Source of the DNA: Notamacropus eugenii
Taxonomy: Eukaryota; Chordata; Mammalia; Diprotodontia; Macropodidae
Assembly: GCF_028372415.1 (NCBI RefSeq)
Contig: NC_092874.1
Location: 57,201,865 to 57,265,864, forward strand
Direction of reading: 5' to 3'
Length of the DNA: 64,000 nt
Below, in pieces: positions 22,188 to 32,639 of this stretch. A program made the position numbers and the translations under genes. The stretch's first letter is position 1; every line of letters starts with the position of its first letter. Under the pieces are notes generated by a model that did not search any database, was not told where the DNA came from, and saw nothing but the letters and a program-made list of their open reading frames with translations.

Positions 22188-22440
22188 ATGGGATAGCTAG
22201 GTGGCATAGTAGAGGCATAGCAGCAGCTCTTGAATCATGAAGACTCATCTTCCTGAGTTCAAATCTGGCCTCAGACACTTACTAAGTTACCCTGGGTGAG
22301 TCACTTAACCTTGTTGTCTCAGTTTCCTCAACTGTAAAATGAACTATTGAAGGAAATGGCAAACTATTGTATCTTTGTCAAAAGACTTCCAACTTGGCTC
22401 ATGAAGAGCTGAACACAACTGAAAAACAATCAAAAGTGAA
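22188..22440 (+). mobile_element. Marsupial MIR-like CORE-SINE
   Basis: gggatagctaggtggcatag, gagttcaaatctggcctcag, ggaaatggcaaactattgt. It is inserted in the L1 relic. Confidence 0.92.
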
Positions 22441-22584
22441 CAAACAACTGCATAATATATTTGAGAATGGTATTTCTAGGCCCCCTCACTTTTTACTTCT
22501 TTCCATTATTTTCCTCAAGATGCTTGACTTCTTGTTTTACCAGATGAGTTTTTGTTTGTTTATTTATTTATTTTTGTATATTTT

Positions 22585-22702
22585 GGAGACTAAGTCTATC
22601 TCACCTAAGCTGGAAGCACTGCCCCTACTCAAAGACCTGATCCTAATTTTAATTAGCACAGAAACTTTAGCCTGATCTATTTTTCCATCTTGCGCCAGTT
22701 TA
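22585..22702 (-). pseudogene. RN7SL pseudogene: 7SL (SRP) RNA pseudogene, 3' part
   Basis: Read on the minus strand it follows the 3' portion of SRP RNA: a stretch like ggaaacggagcaggtcaaaa (here with changes), gtgctgatca-type and gaatagccactgcactccag-type blocks, then a gtctc end. It ends in an A-rich tail (T-rich 22553-22584 on plus). The 5' half of SRP RNA is missing. The A-tail and truncation mark it as a retrocopy, not a functional SRP RNA. It lies exactly where the L1 relic lacks its middle. Confidence 0.7.
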
Positions 22703-22956
22703 AAAAAAAAATCAGAATACCTAATGGCTTATTTGCTTTATTAGTATTTAAAAAGCAGCTCTTAGTCTTAATAATTAAGTCTTTTTTCTGTTTGTAATTT
22801 TGTAAATCTCTTCTTTGAGTTTCAGAATTTCTCTTTCATTGTTTAATTGAGGGAATTTTTAATCTGTTGGTTTCCTAGGTTATTTTTAGCTCCATGTCCA
22901 ATTAATTGATCAGTTCTGTTTCTCTTTGTTATTCTATTTTATGAAAGTGTTTAGAG

Positions 22957-23144
22957 CAGTAGTTCTTAAACTGACATTTGTGAATTTGTTACTTTTAAAA
23001 TATTCTGATTATCATATTTCAGCTTAATTGGTTTCCTTTATAATACTATGTATTTTATTTTATGCATTTAAAAACAGTCTAAAAAGTCCACAGGTTTTAG
23101 CTACTCAAGGGCTCCATGACACAAAAAAATGTTAAGAATCCTTG
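22957..23144 (+). mobile_element. Short hAT-like DNA transposon (188 bp)
   Basis: Ends cagtagttcttaaac and gttaagaatccttg are inverted. The interior has ttggtttcctttataat, tattttattttatgcattta and gctccatgacacaaaa. An 8-bp target repeat gtttagag (22949-22956) / gtttaaag (23145-23152) with one change fits hAT integration. Confidence 0.8.
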
Positions 23145-23488
23145 GTTTAAAGATATATATTTCCCCTATAAGGATTGCTTTAGCTGAATCCCTAATATAC
23201 TGACATATATCATTGTGGTTATTTTAGAGGATTAAATAATCTATTTTTTTCTGATTTGTTCTCAGGCTGAACAATTCTTTAAGATTATGTTAGTCTCTAA
23301 TTAATGATAATTCTTCAAAACCCTTTATTGACCATAATTTTTATTGTGTTATGATCAATAAAGATGCATTAATTTCTTGCTTTTCTGCATTTGTCTGTGA
23401 AGTTTTTATGCTGCAGTACATGGTTAGATTTTGTAAATGTGCCACATGCTACTGAGGAATACTCCTTTCTCTTCCAGAAATTACAAAA

Positions 23489-23838
23489 TAGGCAGTTTCA
23501 GAGGAACTTGGAAGACTTATATGGGTTGATTCAGAAAGAAGTAATTAGAAATAGGAGAACAATTTGTATAATGGCAACAATGTAAAAAATGAACAACTTT
23601 GAAAGACTTGAGAACTCTGATCAACACAATTACCCACCACCATTCCATAGTGCTGATGAGGAAGAATGTCACCCACATCCTGGCAGAGAGGTGATAGCAT
23701 TGGTATGCAGAATGAGATTTACATTTTTTTGACATGATCAATGCAAGAATTTTGTTTCCTTGAATACATATACACCCAACACACATATTCCATAGAAAGG
23801 TTTAAATTTTTTTTTTCAATGAGGGAGAAAAAAATAAT
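23489..23838 (+). mobile_element. L1 3' end inserted in older L1
   Basis: Marsupial L1 3' sequence (gggttgattcagaaagaagt, gaacaactttgaaagacttg, ggcagagaggtgatagc, gaatgagatttaca) ends in an A-rich tract. Direct repeat ttacaaaa at 23481-23488 and 23839-23846. Confidence 0.8.
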
Positions 23839-24040
23839 TTACAAAAATTTTACAAGTGTAAATTTTACAAGAATGAAATCTATCATATCTAACTACTCTA
23901 AAATTCTACTTAGGTCCTTAACTTCTTTCTCATTTATCCTTTTTTATATTTTTCAAGGTCTGAAAGAGGTATACTGATATCCCTATTAGCATTTTACTAT
24001 CTTTTTTCACAATAAATTGACTAACTTTTCTTTTAAGCAT

Positions 24041-24879
24041 TTTAAAAAATAGGTGTTTCTATCATACCCAAGCCAAAAGCACAGCCCCTCACAGTTTGAA
24101 TTACATAGTGGCCTTGACTTGTTTCCTTTTTGAGTTGGGCTGATTCATCTCTCATTATGTAGTCTTTGAGGAATTATAGGTGACTTTGTGGTCAAGCTGT
24201 GCTTTTATTTGAGGTGTAGATACTATGAAGTAAATTTTGTCTTCTAGGTTTATGGCATGTGCATCTCTGAATCCAAAATATTTCTTTATTATCAGTGTCT
24301 TCTTTTGTTCATTCACTTTTCTAGCTTTATTTCCTGATTTGGGTAGCTGTGTTAGTGCTGTGGACTGCACACTTCTGGAGGGTCTTGTGGAAACTCAATT
24401 TTATATTTTCTGGAATCCTGCTACCACTTCATCCTAGGCTTAAGTGCTATGGTCTTCAAGATCCTAATGAATGGCTTAGGCCAGGGAGCTGCAGACTTTC
24501 AGGGGGTCCTAAGCACTATGATCTATATCATGATCTGATCACTAACTCCCCACTCCCATGTACCAAATGGCTGATCAAGATTTGAGAGATAGAGCTTCAG
24601 GGCTGTCTTTATTTACTGCTTCAATAGACTGATGCAAGACACAATCTCTGTCCATGTGTTAGAAGACTACACAGAATCAGAGAGAATGAACTACAGGCTT
24701 TCCTCCAGCTTATGACCAAGGTATATATCTGTAGGCTCCAATCTTGGTCTACATTGACCTTCTTGGATGAATCCCCTCCTCTACACTTACAGTTGGTAAA
24801 ATGATATTGGGATGCTAATCACTGTATTAATTAATGATATAAGGCTATCTTCCTATGTCATTTTTGGTTGGAAAAAAAA
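24041..24879. other. Unassigned, possibly L1 5' region (minus)
   Basis: The first 300-500 bp have the T-rich, ctttatttcctgatttgggt style expected of an L1 5' region on the minus strand. I could not confirm it. No coding signal is seen. Confidence 0.3.
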
Positions 24880-25190
24880 AGGTGCCTACTGTAGTTTTTC
24901 TTTATATTTCTTACTTACCATTTAGTCTTGTACTTTTCCTTATTTTTTTGCTAAAATAGTTGTACAAGAGAGCTTCCTTTTTCTCTGCTTTTATTACTGG
25001 TGTCTCATCTACTAACTCTTAATGCACATTATTTGTACTTCTTTTATACATCTATGTCCCATTTTGCACTATAATCATTTGTGTCCCTAACATGGTTCTT
25101 ACTAGAATATGAAAAGCAAGAGCAGTGTTTGATTTGGCATTGTTTTTCCCTAGAATCTAATGGAATATTACATAAATGAATGAAGGGATG
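24880..25190 (+). mobile_element. L2 LINE 3' end, decayed
   Basis: ttactagaatatgaaaagca and a degenerate 'ttccctagaatctaatgg' block close with aatgaatgaaggg. Confidence 0.55.
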
Positions 25191-25259
25191 TGAAGGTTTA
25201 ATGACCCCACTAAACTGTCAAGTTGTACTCCTCTTTCTTCTATTCTTACCTGTATATGA

Positions 25260-25333
25260 GATGGCTTAACTCATTTGGTTAGAACACAGTGCTCAAGAAG
25301 CCCAAGTGGTGAATTAGGTCTTCATTTAGCTCA
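25260..25333 (+). pseudogene. tRNA-Ile-like relic (doubtful)
   Basis: ttaactcatttggttagaac closely follows the D-arm/box A of tRNA-Ile (about 17 of 20 positions). The anticodon region gtgctcaagaagcccaag keeps the spacing but not the anticodon, and the T-arm and acceptor stem no longer pair. It may be a decayed tRNA retrocopy, the head of a tRNA-derived SINE, or chance. Confidence 0.3.
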
Positions 25334-25394
25334 TTAGCCCACACAGAGAGACAAATCCTATTCCTCAGAAGGGGATTTTATCTTTAAGGCTAGC

Positions 25395-25560
25395 CATTTG
25401 ACATGAGCAATGATTTTCAACCTAGAAAGGACTTTAGGGATCATGTAGCCCAGCATCCTCATTTTGCACGTGAGGAATGTCAATCAAGAACAAAATCCAA
25501 ACCTAAAAAAGTTTTAGAAGGAAGTTTAGTAAGTCATTCAACAGTGAAGAGAGCCAAAAA
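25395..25560 (-). mobile_element. MIR3-like fragment, decayed
   Basis: ctagaaaggactttagggat, catgtagcccagcatcctca, cattttgcacgtgaggaat fit a reverse MIR3 core. Confidence 0.5.
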
Positions 25561-25802
25561 AAGGCATCACTCTTTCTCTCTCAAATCTCTATGAGTTTTA
25601 CTTTCTATAGGGTTCCAGCAAAATTACAAGCTGAGGAGCCTACATACAAGCTATTTTCAAAGAGAGTGGTTTCCAGATGTTTCTTAAGATATACATCAAC
25701 AAGTAAGTATAAACATTCAATAAAACTTGGGCAAAGACAAAACACAAGATTTTTGGGTAATCCCAAAACAAGACCTGGGTAGGGTTCCTGTATTACCTTA
25801 GC

Positions 25803-25996
25803 CAGGGGTGGGGAACCTGGGCTTCTCAGGCCACATGTGGTCCTCTAGGTCCTCAAGTACAGCCCTTTAACAGAATCCAAACTTCATAGAACAAACCCCC
25901 TTAATAAAAGGACTTGTTCTGTAAAACTTGGACCCAATCAAAAGACTGTACACAAGGACCTAGAAGGTCACATGTGGCCTCAAGGCTGAACCCCTG
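25803..25996. mobile_element. Palindromic MITE (194 bp)
   Basis: The two halves are near-complete reverse complements centred near cttaataaaag (about 25895-25905), including gaggccacatgtg blocks, ctaggtcct blocks and agaacaa blocks, with ends caggggt and acccctg. The flanks share a cttag(c/g) motif that may be the target duplication. It has no coding capacity. Confidence 0.85.
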
Positions 25997-26009
25997 CTTA
26001 GGTCAACCA

Positions 26010-26095
26010 CTTCAAGTTTTCTGTACTTTACAAACTCATAAAAGGCTAGAATTAAAGGGCACCCCCAAGATCATCCAGTCTATTCAAAAGGAAGG
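26010..26095 (-). mobile_element. MIR3-like 3' piece
   Basis: taaaaggctagaattaaagg followed by aagatcatccagtctattc matches the reverse 3' end of MIR3-type SINEs. Confidence 0.45.
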
Positions 26096-26191
26096 TTCTA
26101 TGGGGAATGAAATGAAGGTGGAATAATTGAAAAGTTTCACTGTTGTAAAAAAAAATATTGAATAAGACTTTTTTTTTAAAGACAGATCATC

Positions 26192-26360
26192 TAGATGAGA
26201 GATTCTCAACCTATTTTTTTTTTGTTCTTGGACCTCTTGAAACACTGGGGAAGCCTATGGATCTCTTCTCAGAATTATATAAAGGAAACAGATTACAATG
26301 AAATACAGTTGTCAAAATGTTTTTAAAAACTCAAGTTCATGGGCCCCAAGTTTAAAGCTC
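26192..26360 (-). mobile_element. Short hAT-like DNA transposon, same family as 22957
   Basis: Reverse copy: gagattctcaacct end, ggacctcttgaaac, gaagcctatggatctcttct, tacaatgaaatacagttgtc, gttcatgggccccaag. Confidence 0.7.
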
Positions 26361-26510
26361 CCACTAGAGGTCAATCCCTTCATATAAGAAAACTGAGGCC
26401 CAGAGAGATGAAGCAATTTGACAAAAGTCACATAGCTTGAACGCTGGTCTTTTGACTCCAGGACCAAGTGTTCCTATTTTAGCTCCATTACCTTAACTAG
26501 AAAATGGAGT
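26361..26510 (-). mobile_element. MIR3-like fragment
   Basis: ataagaaaactgaggcccag, agagatgaagcaatttgac, gtcacatagcttgaacgc. Confidence 0.7.
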
Positions 26511-26696
26511 CACTTGTTTGGCTTCCCAGGGATACTTGAAGAAATCTAGTTAATATCCTCAGAGAAAGGCTCTAAATTAATATCAGAATGGTAATTCTTA
26601 ATCTGATAGTATTGCTTTTAGCTTTTCCAAGTTTTCAACTGGACAAATTAGTCAAATATTTATCAGAGTCTCAAATATATGAAAGATGTTATGGGG

Positions 26697-28440
26697 GATG
26701 TCACAAAGATCTACACTATGACTAGGTGGGATTTATGCCAGGAATGCAGGGCTGGTTCAATATTAGGAAAACTATCAATGTAATTGATCATATGAATAAC
26801 AAAAACAACAGAAAATATGGTTATCTCAACAGATGCAGAATACAACTCTCAAAATACAACAAACTCAAACACTCAAAGTAAAACTGACAAAATACAACAC
26901 TCACTCCTGTTAAAAACACTAGAAAGTAGAGGAATAAATGGAGCTTTCTTTAAAATAATAAGAAGTATCTATCTAAAACCATCAGCAAGCATTATCTATA
27001 ATGGAAATAAACTAGAAGCCTTACCAATAGCATCAGAGGTGAAACAAGGATGACCAGCACCACTATTATTCAACATAGAAATACCAGTTGTAGCAATAAA
27101 AGAGGAAAAAGAAATTGAAGGAATTAGAATAGGCAATGAGGAAACAAAATTATCATTCATTGCAGATGACATGACAGTATACTTAGAGAATCCTAGAGAA
27201 TCAACTAAAAAACTACTTGAAATAATTTACAATTTTAGCAAAGTTGCAGGATATAAAACAAACCCGCATAAATTATCAGCACTTCTATATACTGCCAAAA
27301 AAGTCCAGTAGCAAAAGATAGAAAGAGAAATTCCATTTAAAATAACTACAGACAATATAAAATATTTGGGAGTCGATTTTGCCAAAGCAAATCCAAGAAC
27401 CATATGAACACAATTATAAAACACTTTTCACACAAATAAAATCAAATCTAAACAACTGGAAGAGTATCCATTGCTCATGGGTAGGCTAAGCCAATATAAT
27501 AAAAATGACAATTCTACCTAAATTAATTTACTTATTCTGTGCCAGGCTAATCAAACTACCAAAAATTATTTTATAGAGCTCGAAAAAATAATAACAAAAT
27601 TCATCTGGAAGAACAAAAAGTCAAGAATATCAAGGGAATCAATGAAAAATATAAAGGAAGGTAGCCTAGTTGCCTCAGATCTCCAACTGTACTGCAAAAT
27701 AGTAATCATCAAAACAAGCTGGTACTGGCTACAAAATAGAATGGTAGATCAGTGGAATTGATTAGGTACATAATATATATAGGAAATGACCATAGTAATC
27801 TAGTGTTTGATAGAGCCAAAGATCCAAGTTTTGGGGACAAGCACTCACTATTTGTCAAAAACTTCTGGGAAAAGCATATTTTTTTTAAAAAGGAAAAAAT
27901 GTACTAAAGGATTTATAGCAGTTCTTTTGTGGTGGCAAAGAATTGAGAATTGAGGGGATGCCCATCAACTGGGGAACAGTTGAACAAGTTATGGTTTATG
28001 ATTGTGATGGGACACTTTTGTGCTATAAGAAATGATGAGCAGGTGGATTTCAGAAAAACCTGGAAAGAGTTACACTAACTGATGTTGAGTGAAATGAGTA
28101 GAACCAAGAGAACAAGGCAGACAGTAACAGCAACATTGTAACAATGATCAACTGGGAATGAATGACTTTGCTATTCTCAGCAATAAGATGATCCAAGACA
28201 ATCCCAAAGAACTCATGATGGAAAATACTATCCACCTCCAGAGAAAGAACTTCTGGAGTTTGAATGCAGATTGAAGCACACATTTTTTAAACTTTATTTT
28301 TCTTGGGTTTTTTAATCTGTGTTTTCTTTCACAACATGGAAATATGTTTTGCATGACTGCACATGTATAGCCTATGCAAAACTGTTGCTGTCTCAGGTGG
28401 AAAGAAGAAAGGGAGAGAAATTGGAATTAAAAATTTTTTT
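26697..28440 (+). mobile_element. L1 LINE ORF2 (RT to C-terminus) and 3' end, inactive
   Basis: RT homology starts at gattatgccaggaatg-type sequence. LSTDAE (motif A) lies near 26820, the KLEALPI segment and a VKQG block near 27010-27050, and [14 protein letters not shown] at 27153-27194 carries IADD in place of the usual FADD (motif C). Many stops and frameshifts make it non-functional. Near 27885-27905 the frame jumps from KNFWEKHIF to the last ORF2 part (FIAVL..., then an IRNDEQVDF-type segment), so part of the C-terminal third is deleted. It ends with an A/T-rich 3' tail near 28440. Confidence 0.93.
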
Positions 28441-28509
28441 AAATGCTAATTATTACAAGTAATTTTAAAAAATATTATGGGAGATTTAAAGCTTTTAGTG
28501 TACTCTCCC

Positions 28510-28692
28510 TGTTGAAATTGCTTTTTTTCCTATATTTTCTGTTTATTTACCTATGTACATATTCTCTTAAACATATGTTTGTATGTTCTTTGAGGGAGAG
28601 GACAGTTTTGACCTTGTCTTTGCATGCTTAGTGTCTTCCATAATGTTTGGTACCCAGTAGGCACTGATTAAGTGTTTGTTGAATTGAATTGC
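28510..28692 (+). mobile_element. L2 LINE 3' end
   Basis: tatgttctttgagggagagg, then ggtacccagtaggcactgat and a ttgttgaattg end. Confidence 0.75.
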
Positions 28693-28805
28693 CTGGAAAT
28701 GTTACGATGTGAGTTCCTTTTGAACAGGGACTATCTTTCAATTTGTATCTCCAGGGTTTTGCACATAGTAAGCACCTAATAAAGGCATTTTTCATGCATT
28801 AATTG
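28693..28805 (+). mobile_element. Second L2 LINE 3' end in tandem
   Basis: gtgagttccttttgaacagg, ttgcacatagtaagcaccta. It repeats the terminus of the copy directly before it. Confidence 0.7.
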
Positions 28806-29894
28806 ATCCTTCATTGAAGACCTGCTCTGTGTCCACAAGTTGCTCAAAGCCCCAAACACATAGTATTTGGTCACCACTTTCCTTTCAGGGTGTCTTAAGC
28901 CTTCTTTACCATTGACATTCTTCTTATATTAATGTTACCATCAATCATGTCTCAATCTATAAAGTGACAGAAGTGCTAGGTAAACCTCGGAGCATAGCAA
29001 GTCACTCTCCTGACATCCTGACTCTCCTTGCTTTCAAACACATGCTATTTTGTCCTAAGAGTACTATTCATAATATTTGTGCCATCCACCTTACATTTCC
29101 TCTGCACGCTGACAAATCCCAAGGGCTTTTTTTTTGTTATTGTTGGTGTTTTAAACTTAGCAGACCTAAACGACATTTGAAAAATAATATCTGAACCAGG
29201 GAATATCACAGTAGATGAATAATTTTCTTAATCAGTATGATCTTGGAAAAACTGATCCTCTCAATTTATAACTGGTTCAAGGAAATACTTCTAAATTCTT
29301 GAGTTACTGTCAAAATAAATATTTTTTCTTTTACCAAAGGATTATTTGTATTTTAAAATAAAATGAATTAATATATAAAAAAGATCGACTTCTTCCCCCA
29401 ACCCTCACATCTCAGCTACTCAAATTACTTCCAATTACTGTCACTCACTCTTTTGTGGAATTTCTTACCATTGTGTTTTCTTGACAAATTAGAGCTAGAG
29501 AGTCTCCACAGGGAGCAAGACATTTCCCTTGCATGGAAAGCTGTGCTTACAGCATAATCACACAGACCTGAGTTACCTGAGGATGATGACATTTTCTTAA
29601 GCAGGACTGCGTTGACATGCAGAGCTATCCTTGCCTGGTTCACCATTCAGGTGCTGATTCACATTTTGCCAAGCATTTCATGACAGAAAGTTTTAATCCA
29701 GCACCAAGATCTAGTCAGTGCTAGTTCTACTCATTTCTTTGTTCTTATTAACAACCATTCAGAAGGTACTTTTGTGCTGAAGAGCAAGCAGATCTCTATT
29801 CTAGAGTATTCGGTCCATTAATAATATATGTATAGCACTGATTCCCTTTGGGATTGTTGGGGATTTAAGCCTTGTCCTGGCACCAGTAAACCAG
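28806..29894. other. No recognised feature
   Basis: About 1.1 kb of unique-looking DNA. A short T-run is near 29127. Open frames on both strands lack homology. Confidence 0.5.
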
Positions 29895-30105
29895 CCTGTT
29901 CCCATTTCAATATCTCAGGTCTGTTATTCACTCACTGGATGACCTTAGGTAAGTCTTTTAACTCTTCAGTTAAAGAAGAACCTCTTCAGTTCTAATTTCT
30001 TTGTCCAAGAAGCAAGGAGGTTGGATTAAATGATGTGTAAAGACCTTTCCAGATTAGATGGCCTCCAATCCCCTGTCAAACTTTGAAATCTTTTATTCTA
30101 TAAGA
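29895..30105 (+). mobile_element. MIR3/Ther-2-like SINE
   Basis: atgaccttaggtaagtcttt, gttggattaaatgatgtg, agatggcctccaatc. Confidence 0.7.
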
Positions 30106-30185
30106 TCCGGAGATCAAAGCATTGTCTAAGAGTCAAAATGAAACAAGAATTTGATCTTGGTCTACATTAAGTAATATCAATATAC
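30050..30185 (+). repeat. Local duplication, copy A
   Basis: Starts cagattagatggcctccaat and continues past the MIR end through taagatccggag to ttgatcttggtctacatta. It is matched by copy B at 30744-30862 in the same order and strand. Confidence 0.7.
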
Positions 30186-30489
30186 ATCCTATGGATCTAT
30201 GTCTCTTTTCAACACCTTACTTACTAAAATGCTACTGTCATCCACCCCTTCTTTTGTCTCAGCCCAGGGGTGTGCTGGTAAACGTTTAACACCCAGCTCT
30301 CTGAAAAGTATGACACACTTTTTAAGTTTAATCTTCATTATTAATATTTTCCCATCCCTTTCTGAAGTCCATATGATCAACAAAACAAAAATAAAGCCAT
30401 GATTTATATAATTTGTCAAAAGGAGACTGGTAAGAACTGGCTCCACATGTTCCTGGAGCTTGGACCTCATTTTTTGACTTGAGGAAGAA

Positions 30490-30612
30490 CCATTAGAATA
30501 TAAGCTCATTGAGGGTAGGTACTTTTAAACATGTATGTTATCGCTAGGGTCAAGGACAGAACCTGGTCCATAAATATTTGTGGAATGAATGAATGAGCGA
30601 ATGAATAAACTT
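30490..30612 (+). mobile_element. L2 LINE 3' end
   Basis: agaatataagctcattgagg, ggtccataaatatttgtgg, closing in GAAT-rich units. Confidence 0.75.
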
Positions 30613-30743
30613 AGATGCTGATGATTCAATTAGTACTAATTCAAAGTAGCTATCCTCAGTGGGCCAGGCATTGCCCAGAAGGAGACCCAAAGAGGAGAAG
30701 GTTTGGAGGGAAAGAAAAAGAGCTAAGAAAAGTCATTTGGGGT

Positions 30744-30862
30744 CAGATTAGATGGCCTCCAATCTCCTTTCAAACTCTAAAATCTTTTACTCTATAAATT
30801 CCCAAGTCAAACCAAAAAAAGAATTTTACCTTGATCTAATGTAAGTAACATCAGAACAAGTA
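30744..30862 (+). repeat. Local duplication, copy B
   Basis: cagattagatggcctccaat and then a match to the non-MIR part of copy A (ttaccttgatctaatgtaag). It has about 700 bp offset from copy A. Confidence 0.7.
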
Positions 30863-30912
30863 TTTATTAATGCCTACTAAGTGCCAAGCACTGTGTTAAG
30901 AGGATTTAAAAT
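30863..30912 (-). mobile_element. L2 LINE terminus, reverse strand
   Basis: atgcctactaagtgccaagc, actgtgttaagagg. Confidence 0.6.
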
Positions 30913-31229
30913 AACTGCTGAGGTTTTATTAACACATAGTCACTGCTATTCCCCCACTCCCCCGTCCCACCAAAACTGAACCAAATAACTTCATTTTTAA
31001 AAACAGAACTTCTTTTAAAAATCCTTGCCTTTGGTATGCAGATCAATCACCCAACATATATGAATTACAATAGATACTTGTTGGATTTTCCTTTAATGAT
31101 TCAGACAAAACTGATTTCTTTAAAAAGATCTATATCTAGTTTTGTTTTTTAAAGTTGGTGGTGGTGATCATGGAAGTTGTAGGGCCACATATTTAAATAT
31201 AGTTTTATTTTTAATTTATTGGTTTTTAA

Positions 31230-31238
31230 TATATGTAT

Positions 31239-31280
<42 letters not shown>

Positions 31281-31281
31281 T
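31230..31281 (+). repeat. (TG)n microsatellite
   Basis: TATG units grade into about 20 pure TG units. Confidence 0.98.
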
Positions 31282-31454
31282 CAACCAGGATATTAAGCCT
31301 AAAGTTATTTGGGCAACTGTAATCAATAAATTTTAGTGGTTCAAAAATGCAAAAAAATGGTATATCTATAATCCAGGGTATTTTCAACATGCAATTGTTC
31401 TTTTCAAAATTGCTTGTTTAGACAATATACAATTTGCACATTCGTTTACACACA

Positions 31455-31790
31455 GAATAACAAAAATAACTCATATTTATATAGCATATTAAGATTTATA
31501 AAGTGCCTTCTTCACAATAACTCTTTGAAGTAGAGAGGACACATATAGTTATTTCTATTTTAAAAATAAGGAAACTGAGGTTCGCATATCTTGAGTACTC
31601 TAAGGTTTACAAAGTGCTTTCCTCACAATAACTCTTCGAGACAGAGAGTATAAGTATTATTATCTCCATTTTACAGATGAGAAAACTGAGGTTCATACAG
31701 CTTGAGTAAGCTGCCCGTTATCATGTGGCTTGTAAGTGGTAAAACCAGAATTTAAACCACAAAAAGTTTAACTCTATGACCTCCATCCAC
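31455..31790 (-). mobile_element. MIR SINE with internal tandem duplication
   Basis: Reverse MIR carrying two copies of its middle: 31491-31601 and 31602-31712 (cacaataactctttgaag / cacaataactcttcgaga; ggaaactgaggttcgcat / gaaaactgaggttcatac), period 111 bp. The head portion follows once. Confidence 0.85.
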
Positions 31791-31924
31791 TATCCTGTGA
31801 CTCTCATGTATTTATTATACTATGTTTCACACTATGGTTGTTTGTGTGGGGTAGTAATCCCCACTAGGTTAAGTCTGTGTCAGAGGCTGCAAAAGCTGGA
31901 CAGTTGCCCTCAGGGCAATTGAAC

Positions 31925-32110
31925 GAAAAGTATGCTGGCCTGAAAGAAAAGATATCTGGGCTTTAATGCTAACTCTGATTCTTGCTGGTTGTTTAACCTT
32001 GGAGAAGCCACTTCAATTTCCAAGCCTATTAACTCATGTGTAAAATTCATGGGTTAGACTAATTTCAGTCTCTGTGGGCCCTTTCAGTTCTAACATTACT
32101 ATGATGTTCT
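31925..32110 (+). mobile_element. MIR3/Ther-2-like SINE
   Basis: atctgggctttaatgctaac, aagccacttcaatttcca, then ccctttcagttctaacatta. Confidence 0.7.
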
Positions 32111-32112
32111 TG

Positions 32113-32114
32113 CT

Positions 32115-32140
<26 letters not shown>
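32113..32140 (+). repeat. (TC)n microsatellite
   Basis: About 14 TC units, immediately after the 3' end of a MIR3-like SINE. Confidence 0.95.
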
Positions 32141-32146
<6 letters not shown>

Positions 32147-32159
32147 ATGTGTATACAGA

Positions 32160-32560
32160 AGACATTTAATAATTTGTTATGATATATAACATATACACAC
32201 ATACACATGCACACATATATACATACATGTATACTTATATGTGTGTGTAGCTAGTGGATAAAGTACCAGGTCTGGAGTCAAGAAGACTCATCTTCCTGAG
32301 TTCAAATCTAGCCTCAGACATTTACTAGTATGTGACCCTGGGCAAGCCACTGAACCTTGTTTGTCTCAAGTCCTCCTTTGTAAAATGAGTAGGAGAATGA
32401 AATGAGAAACCATTCCAGTATCTCTGCCAAAAAAAATCCAAAATGGGGTCATGAAGCATCACACACGACTGAAATGACTGAACACCAGACTCACACACGT
32501 GTGCACATACACGTGTATATATATATGTGTGTGTGTGTGTTTATATCTACTATATACAGC
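32160..32560. repeat. AT/TG/CA-rich microsatellite split by a SINE
   Basis: Dinucleotide-rich tracts (ATAC/CA/TG on the left to about 32247, CA/TG/TA on the right from about 32490) flank a full-length SINE. Confidence 0.85.
32248..32489 (+). mobile_element. Marsupial MIR-like CORE-SINE
   Basis: gtagctagtggataaagtac, gagttcaaatctagcctcag, atgaaatgagaaaccattcc. The head is slightly degraded into the adjacent TG tract. Confidence 0.9.
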
Positions 32561-32639
32561 ATATGCTGATATTTAAATATTCTATTAAATATTAATATAA
32601 CATATATGATACATAATGTGACTCAAAGCAGAATGGGAT

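Larger units (their letters stand above)
21965..24040 (-). mobile_element. L1 LINE ORF2 relic, reverse strand, with four insertions
   Basis: Reverse-strand L1 ORF2 pieces: the 3' third (ccactgatccc, taccaaatagttttgctaac; ctaggccccctcac) left of 22560, then EN-RT linker-type sequence (cagctcttagtcttaat, gagtttcagaatttctcttt, attgctttagctgaatccct, tgatcaataaagatgcatta) to about 24040. The middle of the RT is absent at the 7SL join. It is interrupted by a SINE (22188), the 7SL pseudogene (22585), a hAT-like element (22957) and an L1 3' end (23489). Confidence 0.8.
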
